Below the pieces are notes generated by a model, which was given only the letters and a program-made list of their open reading frames with translations, had not been told where the DNA came from and did not search any database. A program made the position numbers and the translations under genes. From the NCBI GenBank assembly GCA_035544955.1, contig DASZZN010000040.1, positions 1 to 59,943 on the forward strand: a stretch of 59,943 bases of DNA. The letters run 5' to 3'. The number at the start of each line of letters is the position of its first letter. Within the stretch, counting starts at the first letter, position 1. Origin of the DNA: Candidatus Dormiibacterota bacterium. Its GTDB lineage: Bacteria; Chloroflexota; Dormibacteria; CF-121. This document shows, piece by piece, positions 25,996 to 33,794 of this stretch.

Positions 25996-26024
25996 TTGAC
26001 AAATACACAGATCTGTGTAAGGAT
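25996..26024 (+). promoter_or_regulatory. Promoter with 16-bp palindromic operator
   Basis: Perfect -35 TTGACA (25996-26001); 16-17 nt later a weak -10 (TAAGGA/AAGGAT). Between them TACACAGATCTGTGTA (26004-26019) is a perfect 16-bp palindrome, the classic place for a repressor. The first coding gene, at 26065, has its own Shine-Dalgarno. Confidence 0.6.
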
Positions 26025-26064
26025 GGCAGCGTTGCCGCCCGCCAAGCCGCTCGAGGAGTCCCCC

Positions 26065-26427
26065 ATGCGCCCATCGTGGAAGCTCGCCCTCATCGGGGGC
26101 GAGGTCACCGTGCTCGCCGCCTTCACCGGAGTCGGGATTCACCTGGCGATGCAGCCACACCGCATCGCCTTTCGCCCGCCGCCGCTCGTCCTGCCGACGA
26201 CACGACCGGCCGTGATTCCAAGCGTTGGTATCCCGTTGGTCCCCGTTCCGCGGCCGACACCACCGAGCGCCAGTCCGCCCGGGCTGGGGCCTGAGCTCTT
26301 TCGCAAGTTCGGTCAGCAGGACCATGACCTGGCGATGCAGGAATGGGACATCCTGCGGGGCGTGACCGGTGCCATCGAGCGCTACGTCGAGGCCCAGATC
26401 GCCGAGCGTTTCCCCAAGAAGCGCTGA
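26065..26427 (+). CDS. Proline-rich membrane-anchored protein of the T4SS-like module
   Basis: 120 aa, start set by GAGGAG 6 nt before the ATG; an ATG at 26023 lies inside the promoter -10 and is not used. Residues 8-27 are one transmembrane helix (ALIGGEVTVLAAFTG), then a proline-rich stretch (about 35-85; PPPL, VPVPRPTPP) and a charged helical tail. Single-span proline-rich proteins like this occur in T4SS and TonB-type systems. No family recognised. It is coupled to the next gene by an ATGA overlap. Confidence 0.7.
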   Translation: MRPSWKLALIGGEVTVLAAFTGVGIHLAMQPHRIAFRPPPLVLPTTRPAVIPSVGIPLVPVPRPTPPSASPPGLGPELFRKFGQQDHDLAMQEWDILRGVTGAIERYVEAQIAERFPKKR

Positions 26428-26657
26428 TGGATCAGCTCAAACACCTGATCGAGGTCTGGACCAGCTACGCGCAGGGACTGACGGGCAGCATTGGCGCCCT
26501 GGCGTTCGTTTGCGCCTTTATCTGGAAGATGATCGCCATCGAGCCTCGCAGCGTGATGGAGGCCAAGCGATGGATCGGCCGGATCGTCTTCGGCACGATC
26601 GGCGTGGAGATGGCCGGCATGCTGGTCCGCGTGCTGGTGGATTCGGTCAATCACTGA
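26427..26657 (+). CDS. Small two-span membrane protein, VirB2/TrbC-like in size and layout
   Basis: 76 aa. Two hydrophobic helices, ALAFVCAFIWKM and IVFGTIGVEMAGMLVRVLV, with a short basic loop between (KRWIGR) and small polar ends. This is how conjugative pilin subunits of the VirB2/TrbC type look, apart from the absence of a long cleaved signal. Assignment rests on size, topology and the TrbL-like neighbour, not on a motif. It overlaps the upstream stop by one base (ATGA). Confidence 0.55.
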   Translation: MDQLKHLIEVWTSYAQGLTGSIGALAFVCAFIWKMIAIEPRSVMEAKRWIGRIVFGTIGVEMAGMLVRVLVDSVNH

Positions 26658-26670
26658 GCGGACTTGAAAC

Positions 26671-27549
26671 CTGCTAGAGATCTTCTCCGCCCTGATCATC
26701 GGCTTCTTCAACAACCTGATCAACGACGTCCGCGACTCGATTGCCGGCAATGTAGAGACCTACCTGCTGAGTACGCACGACCTTTCGACCCTGACCCCGC
26801 GTCCACTGACCGAGGAGCCGGCGCTGCAAGCGATGTACCACCTGACGCTTGGCATGGCGGACCTTCTTTTAGTGCTGGTTTTCACCTGGGCCTCCCTTCG
26901 CAGCCTGTGGGAACACAGCTTTCGTGCCCATTACACCTTGAAGGTCGTGTTGCCACGGGCGATGGCCGCCATCGCCATGGCTCACTTCGCGCTGCTGTTC
27001 GGCCAGATGGCGATCGACTTGAACAATGCCCTGGTCCACACCATCTGGACGCAGGCGCTTCCGGGCGGGTCGCCCCGGATGCCGTGGACCTTCGCCATGT
27101 CGAACGGCTTTGGCCTGCCGCTCTTCGAGGTCGTGGTACGGCTGGCGATCGCGGTGATGCTCGTCATCGTCGCCTTTACCTACGTCGTGCGGTTCGCCCT
27201 GCTGGCGGTGCTCCTCGCGGTGGCGCCGCTGGCCTCGATCTGCATGATCCTTCCGGAAACCAAGCGATACGCGCAGTCATGGCTGCGCCTCTTTCTCCTT
27301 ACCGTCTTCATGCAGTTTGGTCAGGTCCTCGTGCTCCGTTTCGCCAGTTTGTTTGCCGATCAACTCGGCGCCCGGCCTCTTGAGGCGCTCTACGGCGTTG
27401 CGGTGCTCTACCTCCTAATCAAGGTGCCGGGGCTGATGAACGCGTCCTCCCATTTCGAGTCGAAGGCGCAGCACGTCGCCGAGGGTTGGGCCAAGCGGGC
27501 CATCAAAGCCGGCATGGCGACCGCGACGACACGGAGTTCGAGCGCATGA
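26671..27549 (+). CDS. TrbL/VirB6-like polytopic membrane protein
   Basis: 292 aa if read from the in-frame CTG at 26671, the first codon after a TGA; the first ATG is 26833. The peptide before that ATG (LEIFSALIIGFFNNLINDVRDS) is hydrophobic and protein-like, so the true start is likely upstream and non-ATG. Six or seven spans and the RFALLAVLLAVAPLASI block, together with the loops, resemble TrbL/VirB6 channel subunits of type IV secretion, which also have an N-terminal periplasmic region. No coupling ATPase is seen. It overlaps the next ATG by 4 nt. Confidence 0.65.
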   Translation: MLEIFSALIIGFFNNLINDVRDSIAGNVETYLLSTHDLSTLTPRPLTEEPALQAMYHLTLGMADLLLVLVFTWASLRSLWEHSFRAHYTLKVVLPRAMAAIAMAHFALLFGQMAIDLNNALVHTIWTQALPGGSPRMPWTFAMSNGFGLPLFEVVVRLAIAVMLVIVAFTYVVRFALLAVLLAVAPLASICMILPETKRYAQSWLRLFLLTVFMQFGQVLVLRFASLFADQLGARPLEALYGVAVLYLLIKVPGLMNASSHFESKAQHVAEGWAKRAIKAGMATATTRSSSA

Positions 27550-28112
27550 TCTTGCTGACCTCGACGCGCCTGGCGCTGTTCGTCTGGTCCTGCCGGCGGC
27601 CCCTGCTCGCCGGCGGCGCTGCCTGCCTGATGGTGCCCTTGCTGATCGCCGGGATGGTGGTGCAGGCCCGGCAGGATGGAGCCGGCGTCCTGATGCCGCC
27701 GGTGAAGGAGGCGATCATCACCCAGCCCTTCGGTTGCACGACGCTCGCGATCGAGCCCTGGTCGGCGGCGTGCCCCGGTCACCACTTCCACAGTGGAGTC
27801 GACCTGGCGGGGCCGCTCGGCACACCGATTTATGCCGCCACGCGAGGCACCGTGACCGTACGCCGCGAACGCGGGGGCTACGGCCTTTACATTCTCCTCA
27901 CTCGCGATCCTCAGCTCAGCACGCTGTACGGCCATCTCGACTGGCCGCTCGTGCAGCCGGGCGACGTCGTTGCCGCGGGACAGGCGATCGCCCTCATGGG
28001 ATCGACCGGCAACAGCACCGGACCGCACCTCCACTTCGAGGCGCGCATCGCAGGGGTTCCGGTCGATCCGCTCCCGCTTCTCCAACATGCGGCATTGGGA
28101 GGTGGTGGATAA
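27546..28112 (+). CDS. M23-family metallopeptidase
   Basis: 188 aa with an N-terminal membrane segment (about residues 20-40) and a LytM/M23 domain. Zinc ligands and catalytic His are at HFHSGVDLA, LYGHLD and HLHFE, all conserved, so it should cut peptidoglycan cross-bridges. In conjugation and T4SS loci such enzymes open the wall locally. Follows the TrbL-like gene with an ATGA overlap, so it belongs to the same transcript. Confidence 0.88.
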   Translation: MILLTSTRLALFVWSCRRPLLAGGAACLMVPLLIAGMVVQARQDGAGVLMPPVKEAIITQPFGCTTLAIEPWSAACPGHHFHSGVDLAGPLGTPIYAATRGTVTVRRERGGYGLYILLTRDPQLSTLYGHLDWPLVQPGDVVAAGQAIALMGSTGNSTGPHLHFEARIAGVPVDPLPLLQHAALGGGG

Positions 28113-28130
28113 GCCGAGACTCTCAAATAT

Positions 28131-28152
28131 CCCTCCCCCCTCGGGGGGAGGG
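28131..28152. repeat. G/C-tract inverted repeat, second copy
   Basis: CCCTCCCCCC (28131-28140) and GGGGGGAGGG (28143-28152), 10-bp arms with a 2-nt loop, followed by a purine-rich tract. Related to the element at 4251-4331. It lies between the peptidase and ssb. Confidence 0.5.
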
Positions 28153-28187
28153 CAGGGTGGGGGCACTCAATGGTAGGGAGTAAGAAA

Positions 28188-28565
28188 ATGGTCAACCGTG
28201 TGATTTTGGTCGGCCGCTTGACACGTGACCCAGAGATCGTCGTCAGCCCCAAGGGATTGACGATCGCGAAGCTTCGGCTCGCGACCAATAGCTACTCGAA
28301 GGACGATGACGGCAACCGGCAGGAGGACGTTCAGTATCACTCGCTGGTGGCCTTCGATCGCTTGGCCTCGATTTGCCAGGAGTTCTTGACCCGCGGCAAG
28401 TTGATCTATGCCGAGGGCAGGCTACGCAGTCACGAGTGGGACGGCAAGGACGGTTTGCGCCGCTACACGACCGAGGTCGTGATGGACCAGATGAAGATGC
28501 TCAGCCCGAAGACCGAGAGTCCCGTCGAGAACGGTCAGCCGGCCGCTGAGCCGGTCACTGCCTGA
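28188..28565 (+). CDS. ssb: Single-stranded DNA-binding protein, without acidic tip
   Basis: 125 aa. One OB-fold, starting NRVILVGRLTRDPE and continuing with LRLATNSY and YHSLVAFDRLA, RGKLIYAEGRLRS. The C-terminus ends KTESPVENGQPAAEPVTA, without the usual DDDIPF tip that recruits partners. So this SSB can coat DNA but may not recruit partners normally; a second ssb may lie elsewhere. ATG 28188 is used (GGGAG upstream); an ATG at 28170 is possible. Neighbour to the T4SS-like module and to ychF. Confidence 0.88.
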   Translation: MVNRVILVGRLTRDPEIVVSPKGLTIAKLRLATNSYSKDDDGNRQEDVQYHSLVAFDRLASICQEFLTRGKLIYAEGRLRSHEWDGKDGLRRYTTEVVMDQMKMLSPKTESPVENGQPAAEPVTA

Positions 28566-28580
28566 GGAGCAACAGCAAGA

Positions 28581-28718
28581 ATGATCCCCGAACCGCATCC
28601 CTACGATCCGGACGATCCAACCTATTACGACGAGACCTCCGAGGAGCTCGGCTATCTGGTTCCAGACCGGGGATTCCGGCCCGACCCGATGGAGGTCGAC
28701 GATTACCTGAGCCACTAA
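28581..28718 (+). CDS. Small acidic protein
   Basis: 45 aa, start ATG 28581 with GAGGAG 12 nt upstream. The peptide is rich in Asp, Glu, Pro and Tyr (DPDDPTYYDETSEEL) and ends DDYLSH. It sits between ssb and ychF, and its stop overlaps the -10 of ychF (TAAACT). A free-standing acidic peptide next to a tail-less SSB could in principle supply the missing acidic tail, but this is only a guess. Confidence 0.5.
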   Translation: MIPEPHPYDPDDPTYYDETSEELGYLVPDRGFRPDPMEVDDYLSH

Positions 28719-28730
28719 ACTCCGGTAGCA

Positions 28731-29828
28731 ATGACGCTTGGCGTCGGTATCGTCGGCTTGCCTAACGTCGGTAAGACGACTCTGTTCAACGCCTTGACGC
28801 GCGCGGGCGCGGGCGTCGCCTCGTACGCCTTCAGCACGGTCGAGCCGAACACCGCGATGGTCGAAGTGCCAGACAAGCGGCTCGACGTGCTGGCGGAGAT
28901 GTATAAGCCCAAGAAAGTCACGCCGACCATGATGAAATTCGTCGACGTCGCCGGGCTGGTCGCCGGCGCCAGCCGCGGCGAGGGAATGGGCAACCAGTTT
29001 CTCTCGACCATTCGCGATCTCGACGCCCTGGCCATGGTGGTGCGCTCATTCAGCGACGCCAACGTGCAACACGTCGACAGCAAGCTGGACCCGCGCCGCG
29101 ATATGGCCATGGTGAATCTCGAGCTGGCGCTCGCCGACCTCGACGTGGTCAACAAGCGGCGCGAGAAGATCAGCGGGACCGCGCGCCTCAAGCCAGGGGC
29201 CAAGGAGAAGGAGGAGCTCGAACTTCTCGACCGGCTGGCCGCTCACCTCGATGAAGGCAAACCGATTCGCACGCTGAGTTTCGAGGCGGAGCAGGCCAAG
29301 CTGCTCAAGAGCTTCTCTTTCCTCACCGCCAAGCCGGTGCTGTACGTCGCCAACATCGGTGAGGATCAGATCGGAAAGGAGACTCCCGAGCTGCAGGCCC
29401 TCCGTGAGGAAGCCGCCACCGAGCATGCCGAGGTCATCGCGCTCTCAACGCGCCTCGAGGCGGAGATCCGTGAGCTGCCGGACGAAGAGGCGGCGGTGTT
29501 CCTCGAGGACGCTGGCCTGAAAGAGGCGGCGCTTCCGACCTTCATCCATGCGGCCTATCGATTGCTGAACCTCGTCACCTTCCTCACGGCGGGCGATCCA
29601 GAGGTCCGTGCCTGGACGGTTCGCGAGGGCGCGAAGGCCCCCGAAGCCGCCGGCGTGATCCACAGCGACATCGAGCGTGGGTTCATCAAGGCCGAGATCG
29701 TGGCCTACGACGACCTCATTGCGGCCGGATCCTATGCCGCGGCTCGGGAACGGGGCAAAGTGCGGCTCGAAGGACGCGACTACGTGATGAAAGATGGCGA
29801 CGTCTGTCTCTTTCGCTTCAATGTCTGA
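28731..29828 (+). CDS. ychF: Redox-regulated ATPase/GTPase YchF (OLA1)
   Basis: 365 aa, complete. G1 GLPNVGKTTLFNAL, then the TVEPNTAMVEVPD segment typical of YchF, G3 DVAGLVAGASRGEG, and a coiled-coil insert (about 130-190). The G4 motif is not NKxD but YVANIGED, which is why YchF favours ATP. The C-terminal TGS domain ends KDGDVCLFRFNV. It binds ribosomes and takes part in stress tuning. TAAACT lies 9 nt before the ATG. Overlaps the lipoate ligase gene by 8 nt. Confidence 0.95.
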   Translation: MTLGVGIVGLPNVGKTTLFNALTRAGAGVASYAFSTVEPNTAMVEVPDKRLDVLAEMYKPKKVTPTMMKFVDVAGLVAGASRGEGMGNQFLSTIRDLDALAMVVRSFSDANVQHVDSKLDPRRDMAMVNLELALADLDVVNKRREKISGTARLKPGAKEKEELELLDRLAAHLDEGKPIRTLSFEAEQAKLLKSFSFLTAKPVLYVANIGEDQIGKETPELQALREEAATEHAEVIALSTRLEAEIRELPDEEAAVFLEDAGLKEAALPTFIHAAYRLLNLVTFLTAGDPEVRAWTVREGAKAPEAAGVIHSDIERGFIKAEIVAYDDLIAAGSYAAARERGKVRLEGRDYVMKDGDVCLFRFNV

Positions 29829-30651
29829 CGCCTGGCGCCTGCTGGTCGATGCACCGGCCGATGGCGCCTGGAACATGGCCGTCGACGAGATCCTCCTGGA
29901 TGGCGTGGCCGCCGGCGCGGCACCGCCCACCCTTCGCTTCTACGAGTGGATGCCCGCCTGCCTCTCGCTCGGCTATTTCCAGCCATTCGATGTCGTCGAC
30001 ACGGATGGATGTCGCCGGCTAGGCGTCGACGTGGTCCGGCGCCCGACCGGCGGTCGAGCCATCCTTCATGATCGCGAGCTCACCTACAGCGTCGCGCTGC
30101 CGGCGTCGCTGCTGGGGCACGATGGCGGCGTGCTGCCCTCGTACTACCGGCTTAGCCTCGCCTTGCAGGACGGCCTACGCCATCTGGGCGTCCCGGCTAC
30201 GCTCGCTCCACAATTCGCCGCACGTGGCCCGGTTGCGCACGGGCCCGTCTGCTTCGATCGCCCCTCAGCCCACGAGATTCTCCTCCAGGGGCGCAAGCTC
30301 GTGGGAAGTGCCCAGATGCGGCGCGGCGGCGGCATCCTCCAGCACGGCAGCATCCTGGTCGAGCCGCGCATCGACAAGCTCACCGCGTGTCTGCGCTTGC
30401 CCGATGGCTCTGCGGGAATCGAGGATGGGGTGGTCGGCGTTGCCGAGGTGGGTCTGACTGAACCGGCCCGGATCGCGGCCGCCATCAGCGACGCCTTTGC
30501 CGGGCGGTTCGGCGTTAGCCTGGTGCCGGCCCCCCTCGAGCCGACCGAGCTCGCGGCGGCGAGGGCCCTGGCCAACTCGAAATATCAGTCAGTCTCCTGG
30601 ACGCACGGGCTGACGCCGGCAGTGGCTGGAAAAACAACAAGGACCAGATGA
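29821..30651 (+). CDS. Lipoate-protein ligase / octanoyltransferase family (LipM/LplA-like)
   Basis: 276 aa. BPL/LplA/LipB fold: MAVDEILLDG, LSLGYFQP, RRPTGGRAILHDRELTYSVALP (the RR-x-x-G-G-G-A-x-x-H motif of the family, with the glycine-rich loop) and LLQGRKLVGSAQMRR, carrying the lysine that contacts the acyl-AMP phosphate. A cysteine follows at VCFDRP, which fits the LipM class (acyl-Cys intermediate), although a ligase is not excluded. It modifies lipoyl domains of 2-oxoacid dehydrogenases or GcvH. ATG 29821 overlaps the ychF stop. Confidence 0.85.
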   Translation: MSDAWRLLVDAPADGAWNMAVDEILLDGVAAGAAPPTLRFYEWMPACLSLGYFQPFDVVDTDGCRRLGVDVVRRPTGGRAILHDRELTYSVALPASLLGHDGGVLPSYYRLSLALQDGLRHLGVPATLAPQFAARGPVAHGPVCFDRPSAHEILLQGRKLVGSAQMRRGGGILQHGSILVEPRIDKLTACLRLPDGSAGIEDGVVGVAEVGLTEPARIAAAISDAFAGRFGVSLVPAPLEPTELAAARALANSKYQSVSWTHGLTPAVAGKTTRTR

Positions 30652-30823
30652 GGAGGGGCATTGCAGCGGCGATGGCAGGACGGCTGCAGGATCTGGCCCT
30701 TGTTGGCTCGCGGCTTCGGGCACACGCTATATCTTGTACCCGGGGCAGTTTGTACCACAGCCTGTTGGACGTGTCAAGCGCTTATCCACGTTCGCGCTAA
30801 ACTCCACTCGGCGTACGCTCCGC

Positions 30824-31204
30824 ATGTCTCGAAAAAACAGACGCTCGCAACTCAGGAAGCCCCAGCGCGGATCATCCGGTGGTGGGCGTGCCGCCCGCCC
30901 GGCTGGGATGCCACCCGCGCCCGCGTCGCAGCCTGAAGCGTCGGGACCGTCGGCCCAGGCGGCCAAGCCGGTCCAGGTCCCACCCGCGGCTGCTGCCAAG
31001 CCGGCGCCCGTTGCGCGGCCGCTCCCGCGCGGTCCCCGCGGCCGGCAGCAGGCCGGCCCGCTGCCAGCCGAGGATGCCGCGATCCCGATGGACCGCGTGC
31101 CGTACTTCCGTTCGGACCTGCGGCGGATCGCGATCACGGCCGCTTTGATGTTCGTGCTACTGATCGCTGGCTCGATCGTGCTGCGCGGTTTGCTCCAGGC
31201 GTGA
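30824..31204 (+). CDS. Hypothetical Pro/Ala-rich tail-anchored protein
   Basis: 126 aa. A basic N-terminus (SRKNRRSQLRKPQR), a long Pro/Ala/Gln/Lys low-complexity middle and a single C-terminal hydrophobic helix (ITAALMFVLLIAGSIVLRGLL) suggest a cytoplasmic disordered region anchored by the tail. No family recognised. A -10 TAAACT (30798-30803) lies upstream; the 170 bases before it contain nothing else that I can identify. Confidence 0.65.
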   Translation: MSRKNRRSQLRKPQRGSSGGGRAARPAGMPPAPASQPEASGPSAQAAKPVQVPPAAAAKPAPVARPLPRGPRGRQQAGPLPAEDAAIPMDRVPYFRSDLRRIAITAALMFVLLIAGSIVLRGLLQA

Positions 31205-31208
31205 GGGT

Positions 31209-31224
31209 CGCGGGATTTCCCGCG
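31209..31224 (+). other. Hairpin CGCGGG/CCCGCG
   Basis: Perfect 6-bp stem with an ATTT loop just after the stop of the tail-anchored protein gene. There is no U run, so it is a weak or Rho-assisted terminator at best. Confidence 0.3.
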
Positions 31225-31290
31225 TGTGCAAGAAAGCCGATCAGGTAACCGTTCTGCCCCAAGACGCTAACAACTTGGCAGGAGGTTTCC

Positions 31291-31704
31291 GTGTTCGACA
31301 AGAGGTCCCCGCGCGAAGCGGCTCCCATCGTCGCTGAGACGGTGCTGAGCAACCAGATCAAGCTGGAAGGCCGGCTGCAGTCGACTTCCAACATCCGGTT
31401 CGACGGCGAAATGAACGGCGACCTGACAACCGAAGGTGACCTGTCGGTCGGCGAGCACGGCCGGGTCAAAGGCAATGTCAGCGGGCGGAATGTCGTCGTC
31501 GGCGGGACGATCCAGGGCAACGTGAACACCACGGGCCGCCTCGAGATCCTGGCCACCGGCAAAGTGTTCGGCGACATCGTCGTCGGTTCGCTGATCATCG
31601 ACGAGGGCGGCATCCTCCGTGGGAAGAGCGCCGTCCATGCCGAGGAATCCGCGTCCTCCACCGTCTCGGTAGGGGTCCGCGCGGAGGTTGGCGCCGCCGC
31701 CTGA
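31291..31704 (+). CDS. Bactofilin
   Basis: 137 aa. DUF583 polymer-forming core of short beta-helical rungs: LEGRLQSTSNIRFDGEMNG, LSVGEHGRVKGNVSGRNVVVGGTIQGNVNTTGRLEILATGKVFGDI in pieces, each ending in Gly-x-[VI]. Bactofilins polymerise without nucleotide and help position cell-wall enzymes and polarity factors. Start GTG 31291 with GGAGG 6 nt upstream. A clear terminator follows, so it is a single-gene unit. Confidence 0.88.
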   Translation: MFDKRSPREAAPIVAETVLSNQIKLEGRLQSTSNIRFDGEMNGDLTTEGDLSVGEHGRVKGNVSGRNVVVGGTIQGNVNTTGRLEILATGKVFGDIVVGSLIIDEGGILRGKSAVHAEESASSTVSVGVRAEVGAAA

Positions 31705-31728
31705 CCCGTCGGGTTTCATTCGTCAACA

Positions 31729-31761
31729 GGGTCCGGACGCGTCCGGGCCCTTTTCCTTTTT
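31729..31761 (+). terminator. Rho-independent terminator after the bactofilin gene
   Basis: GGGTCCGGAC pairs with GTCCGGGCCC (one G-U), followed by TTTTCCTTTTT at 31751-31761. Confidence 0.75.
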
Positions 31762-31764
31762 GCC

Positions 31765-31776
31765 GATACTTACGGC
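31765..31776 (+). promoter_or_regulatory. Leaderless-type -10 element
   Basis: GATACT (31765-31770), 6-nt spacer, GTG start of the M50 gene at 31777, immediately downstream of the terminator. Confidence 0.4.
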
Positions 31777-32439
31777 GTGTTGATATCCGGGGATCCAGTC
31801 CAGTTCCTCGTCAGCGCTCTCTACCTGATTCCAGCGCTCCTCCTGGGGCTGATCGCCCACGAGATGGCGCACGCTGCCGTGGCCGTCGCTCGGGGCGACC
31901 AGACGCCCCGACTCGACGGCCGCCTCTCCCCGAACCCTAGGAATCACCTCGACCCTCTCGGCACCATCGCCATCCTCCTGATCGGTTTCGGCTGGGCGAA
32001 GCCAGTCCGAATCGATCCTCGGCGCATGCGGGGGCGCTTCGATGCCGCGCTCGTGGCGCTGGCCGGCCCCCTCACCAACCTTATGATCGCCTTCGTGCTG
32101 GCGATCCCGATCAAGCTACTGCTTCGCGCCGGGAGCTTTGACCTCGGATTTCCCCCCTGGCGCTTACTCTGGGTGGCCTTCATTCTCAACGTAGTGCTCA
32201 CCGTCTTCAACCTTCTCCCGATTCCGCCGCTGGATGGGTACAGCTTCGTGTCCGCCCTCTTCCGCCGGACCTTTCCGGAGTTTTTCTTCCGGATCGACAG
32301 CAACCGGCAGGCCATCATGCTCATACTCGTGCTCGTCTTGCTGCTCAGCAGCTTTGTGGGGATGAGCTTGCTCGCGTCCATCTACACGCCCGTTGTGCGG
32401 TTCATCCTCTCCTCGCCGCCGTTTCCGATTGGGGGCTGA
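31777..32439 (+). CDS. M50-family site-2 protease-like protein
   Basis: 220 aa membrane protease of the M50 family. HEMAH (HExxH) and the second-ligand motif NLLPIPPLDG are intact, with about five spans. NPRNHLDPLGT resembles the conserved N-x-x-x-H-L-D-P-x-G loop. Related proteins cut transmembrane anti-sigma factors, but no PDZ domain is present here and the target is unknown. Followed by selA after 2 nt. Confidence 0.88.
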   Translation: MLISGDPVQFLVSALYLIPALLLGLIAHEMAHAAVAVARGDQTPRLDGRLSPNPRNHLDPLGTIAILLIGFGWAKPVRIDPRRMRGRFDAALVALAGPLTNLMIAFVLAIPIKLLLRAGSFDLGFPPWRLLWVAFILNVVLTVFNLLPIPPLDGYSFVSALFRRTFPEFFFRIDSNRQAIMLILVLVLLLSSFVGMSLLASIYTPVVRFILSSPPFPIGG

Positions 32440-32441
32440 CC

Positions 32442-33794
32442 ATGGCTACCCTGCGGGCTCTGCCCAGCGTTCATCAACTGCTCGAGGACGAGCCGGCGGC
32501 CGCGCTGATCGCCGAGCATGGCCGTCCGCTGGTGCGATTCGCGGTGCAGCGCATCCTCGAGGAGGAGCGTGGGGGCGGCGTTATCGCCGAGCCCGGGGCC
32601 CGCTGGTCGGCCATCGGGCACGCGATTGAGGAGCTGCGCCGCCCGCGGCTGCGGCCGGTGGTCAACGCCACCGGGGTGATCCTTCACACCAACCTCGGCC
32701 GGGCCCCCCTGGCGCCTGCTGCGGCGCAAGCCGCTGCCGCCATTGCCGGTCGCTACTCGACGCTGGAGTTCGACCCGCGGACCGGCCGCCGAGGCCGGCG
32801 GCATGACCTCGTCAGCGACCTGCTGCGCCATCTGACAGGCGCGGAGGCGGCGGCGGTTGTCAACAATTGCGCCGCGGCGGTGCTCTTGATGTTGACGGCC
32901 CTGGCCAAGGGCAAGGAGGTCATCGTTGCGCGCGGCGAGCTGGTCGAGATCGGCGGCGGATTCCGGATGCCGGATGTCATGCGCCTTTCGGGCGCTCGGC
33001 TGGTCGAGGTCGGCACCACCAACCGCACCCGCGCCGAGGACTACACCGCCGCGATCACGCCCCGCACCGCCGCCATCATGAAAGTCCACGCCAGCAACTT
33101 CCAGGTGATTGGGTTCACCGAAAGCGTGGAGCTCAAGGCGCTGGTAGAGATCGCCCAGCAACACAAGGTGCTGCTCCTTCACGATCTGGGTAGCGGTTCG
33201 CTCCTCGAGACCGCATCCTACGGACTGGCCGACGAACCCCGCATCCAGGACAGCATTCGGTCCGGGGTAGACCTCGTCGCCTGCAGCGGCGACAAGTTGC
33301 TGGGTGGGCCGCAGGCGGGCCTGTTGCTCGGTCGTGCGGCGCTGGTGGGCCGGGCGATGAAGCATCCGCTGGCGCGGGCGCTCCGCGTTGACAAGCTCAC
33401 GCTGGCGGCGCTGATCGCCACCCTCGACCTTTATCTGACCCAATCCCTATCCCGGTTGCCGGTCTGGGACATGCTCGGCGCGGCAACGGAGTCGATTGCC
33501 GCGCGCGCACGTGCGTGGCAGAGCCGGCTGATGGAGCGTGGCGCCGCGGTCGAGGTCGTCGCCGCGGAGTCCACTGTCGGTGGCGGTTCGCTGCCGGGGG
33601 AGCGGCTGGCCACGATGGCGCTCGCGATCACGCCGGCGCGCGGTGGTGCCGCGGAGCTGCTCCGCCGTTTGCGCGACCACGAGCCGCCTGTCATCGGGCG
33701 AATTGTTGAGGAGCGGGTTCTGCTCGATCCGCGCACGGTGCTGTCCGATGAGGACGATGTCGTCATCGACGCCGTGCTCGCGGCACTGGCATGA
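32442..33794 (+). CDS. selA: L-seryl-tRNA(Sec) selenium transferase
   Basis: 450 aa. PLP-dependent SelA converts Ser-tRNA(Sec) to Sec-tRNA(Sec) using selenophosphate. Landmarks: [34 protein letters not shown]-type block (AAVVNNCAA), [16 protein letters not shown], and the PLP lysine in [13 protein letters not shown]. Full length. It overlaps selB by 4 nt (ATGA). A tRNA(Sec), selC, is not visible in this window. Confidence 0.95.
   Translation: MATLRALPSVHQLLEDEPAAALIAEHGRPLVRFAVQRILEEERGGGVIAEPGARWSAIGHAIEELRRPRLRPVVNATGVILHTNLGRAPLAPAAAQAAAAIAGRYSTLEFDPRTGRRGRRHDLVSDLLRHLTGAEAAAVVNNCAAAVLLMLTALAKGKEVIVARGELVEIGGGFRMPDVMRLSGARLVEVGTTNRTRAEDYTAAITPRTAAIMKVHASNFQVIGFTESVELKALVEIAQQHKVLLLHDLGSGSLLETASYGLADEPRIQDSIRSGVDLVACSGDKLLGGPQAGLLLGRAALVGRAMKHPLARALRVDKLTLAALIATLDLYLTQSLSRLPVWDMLGAATESIAARARAWQSRLMERGAAVEVVAAESTVGGGSLPGERLATMALAITPARGGAAELLRRLRDHEPPVIGRIVEERVLLDPRTVLSDEDDVVIDAVLAALA

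Noticed and set aside
30652-30823. Regulatory RNA or small gene in the 170-bp gap
   Set aside because: Only weak promoter-like motifs and no stable structure or coding bias.
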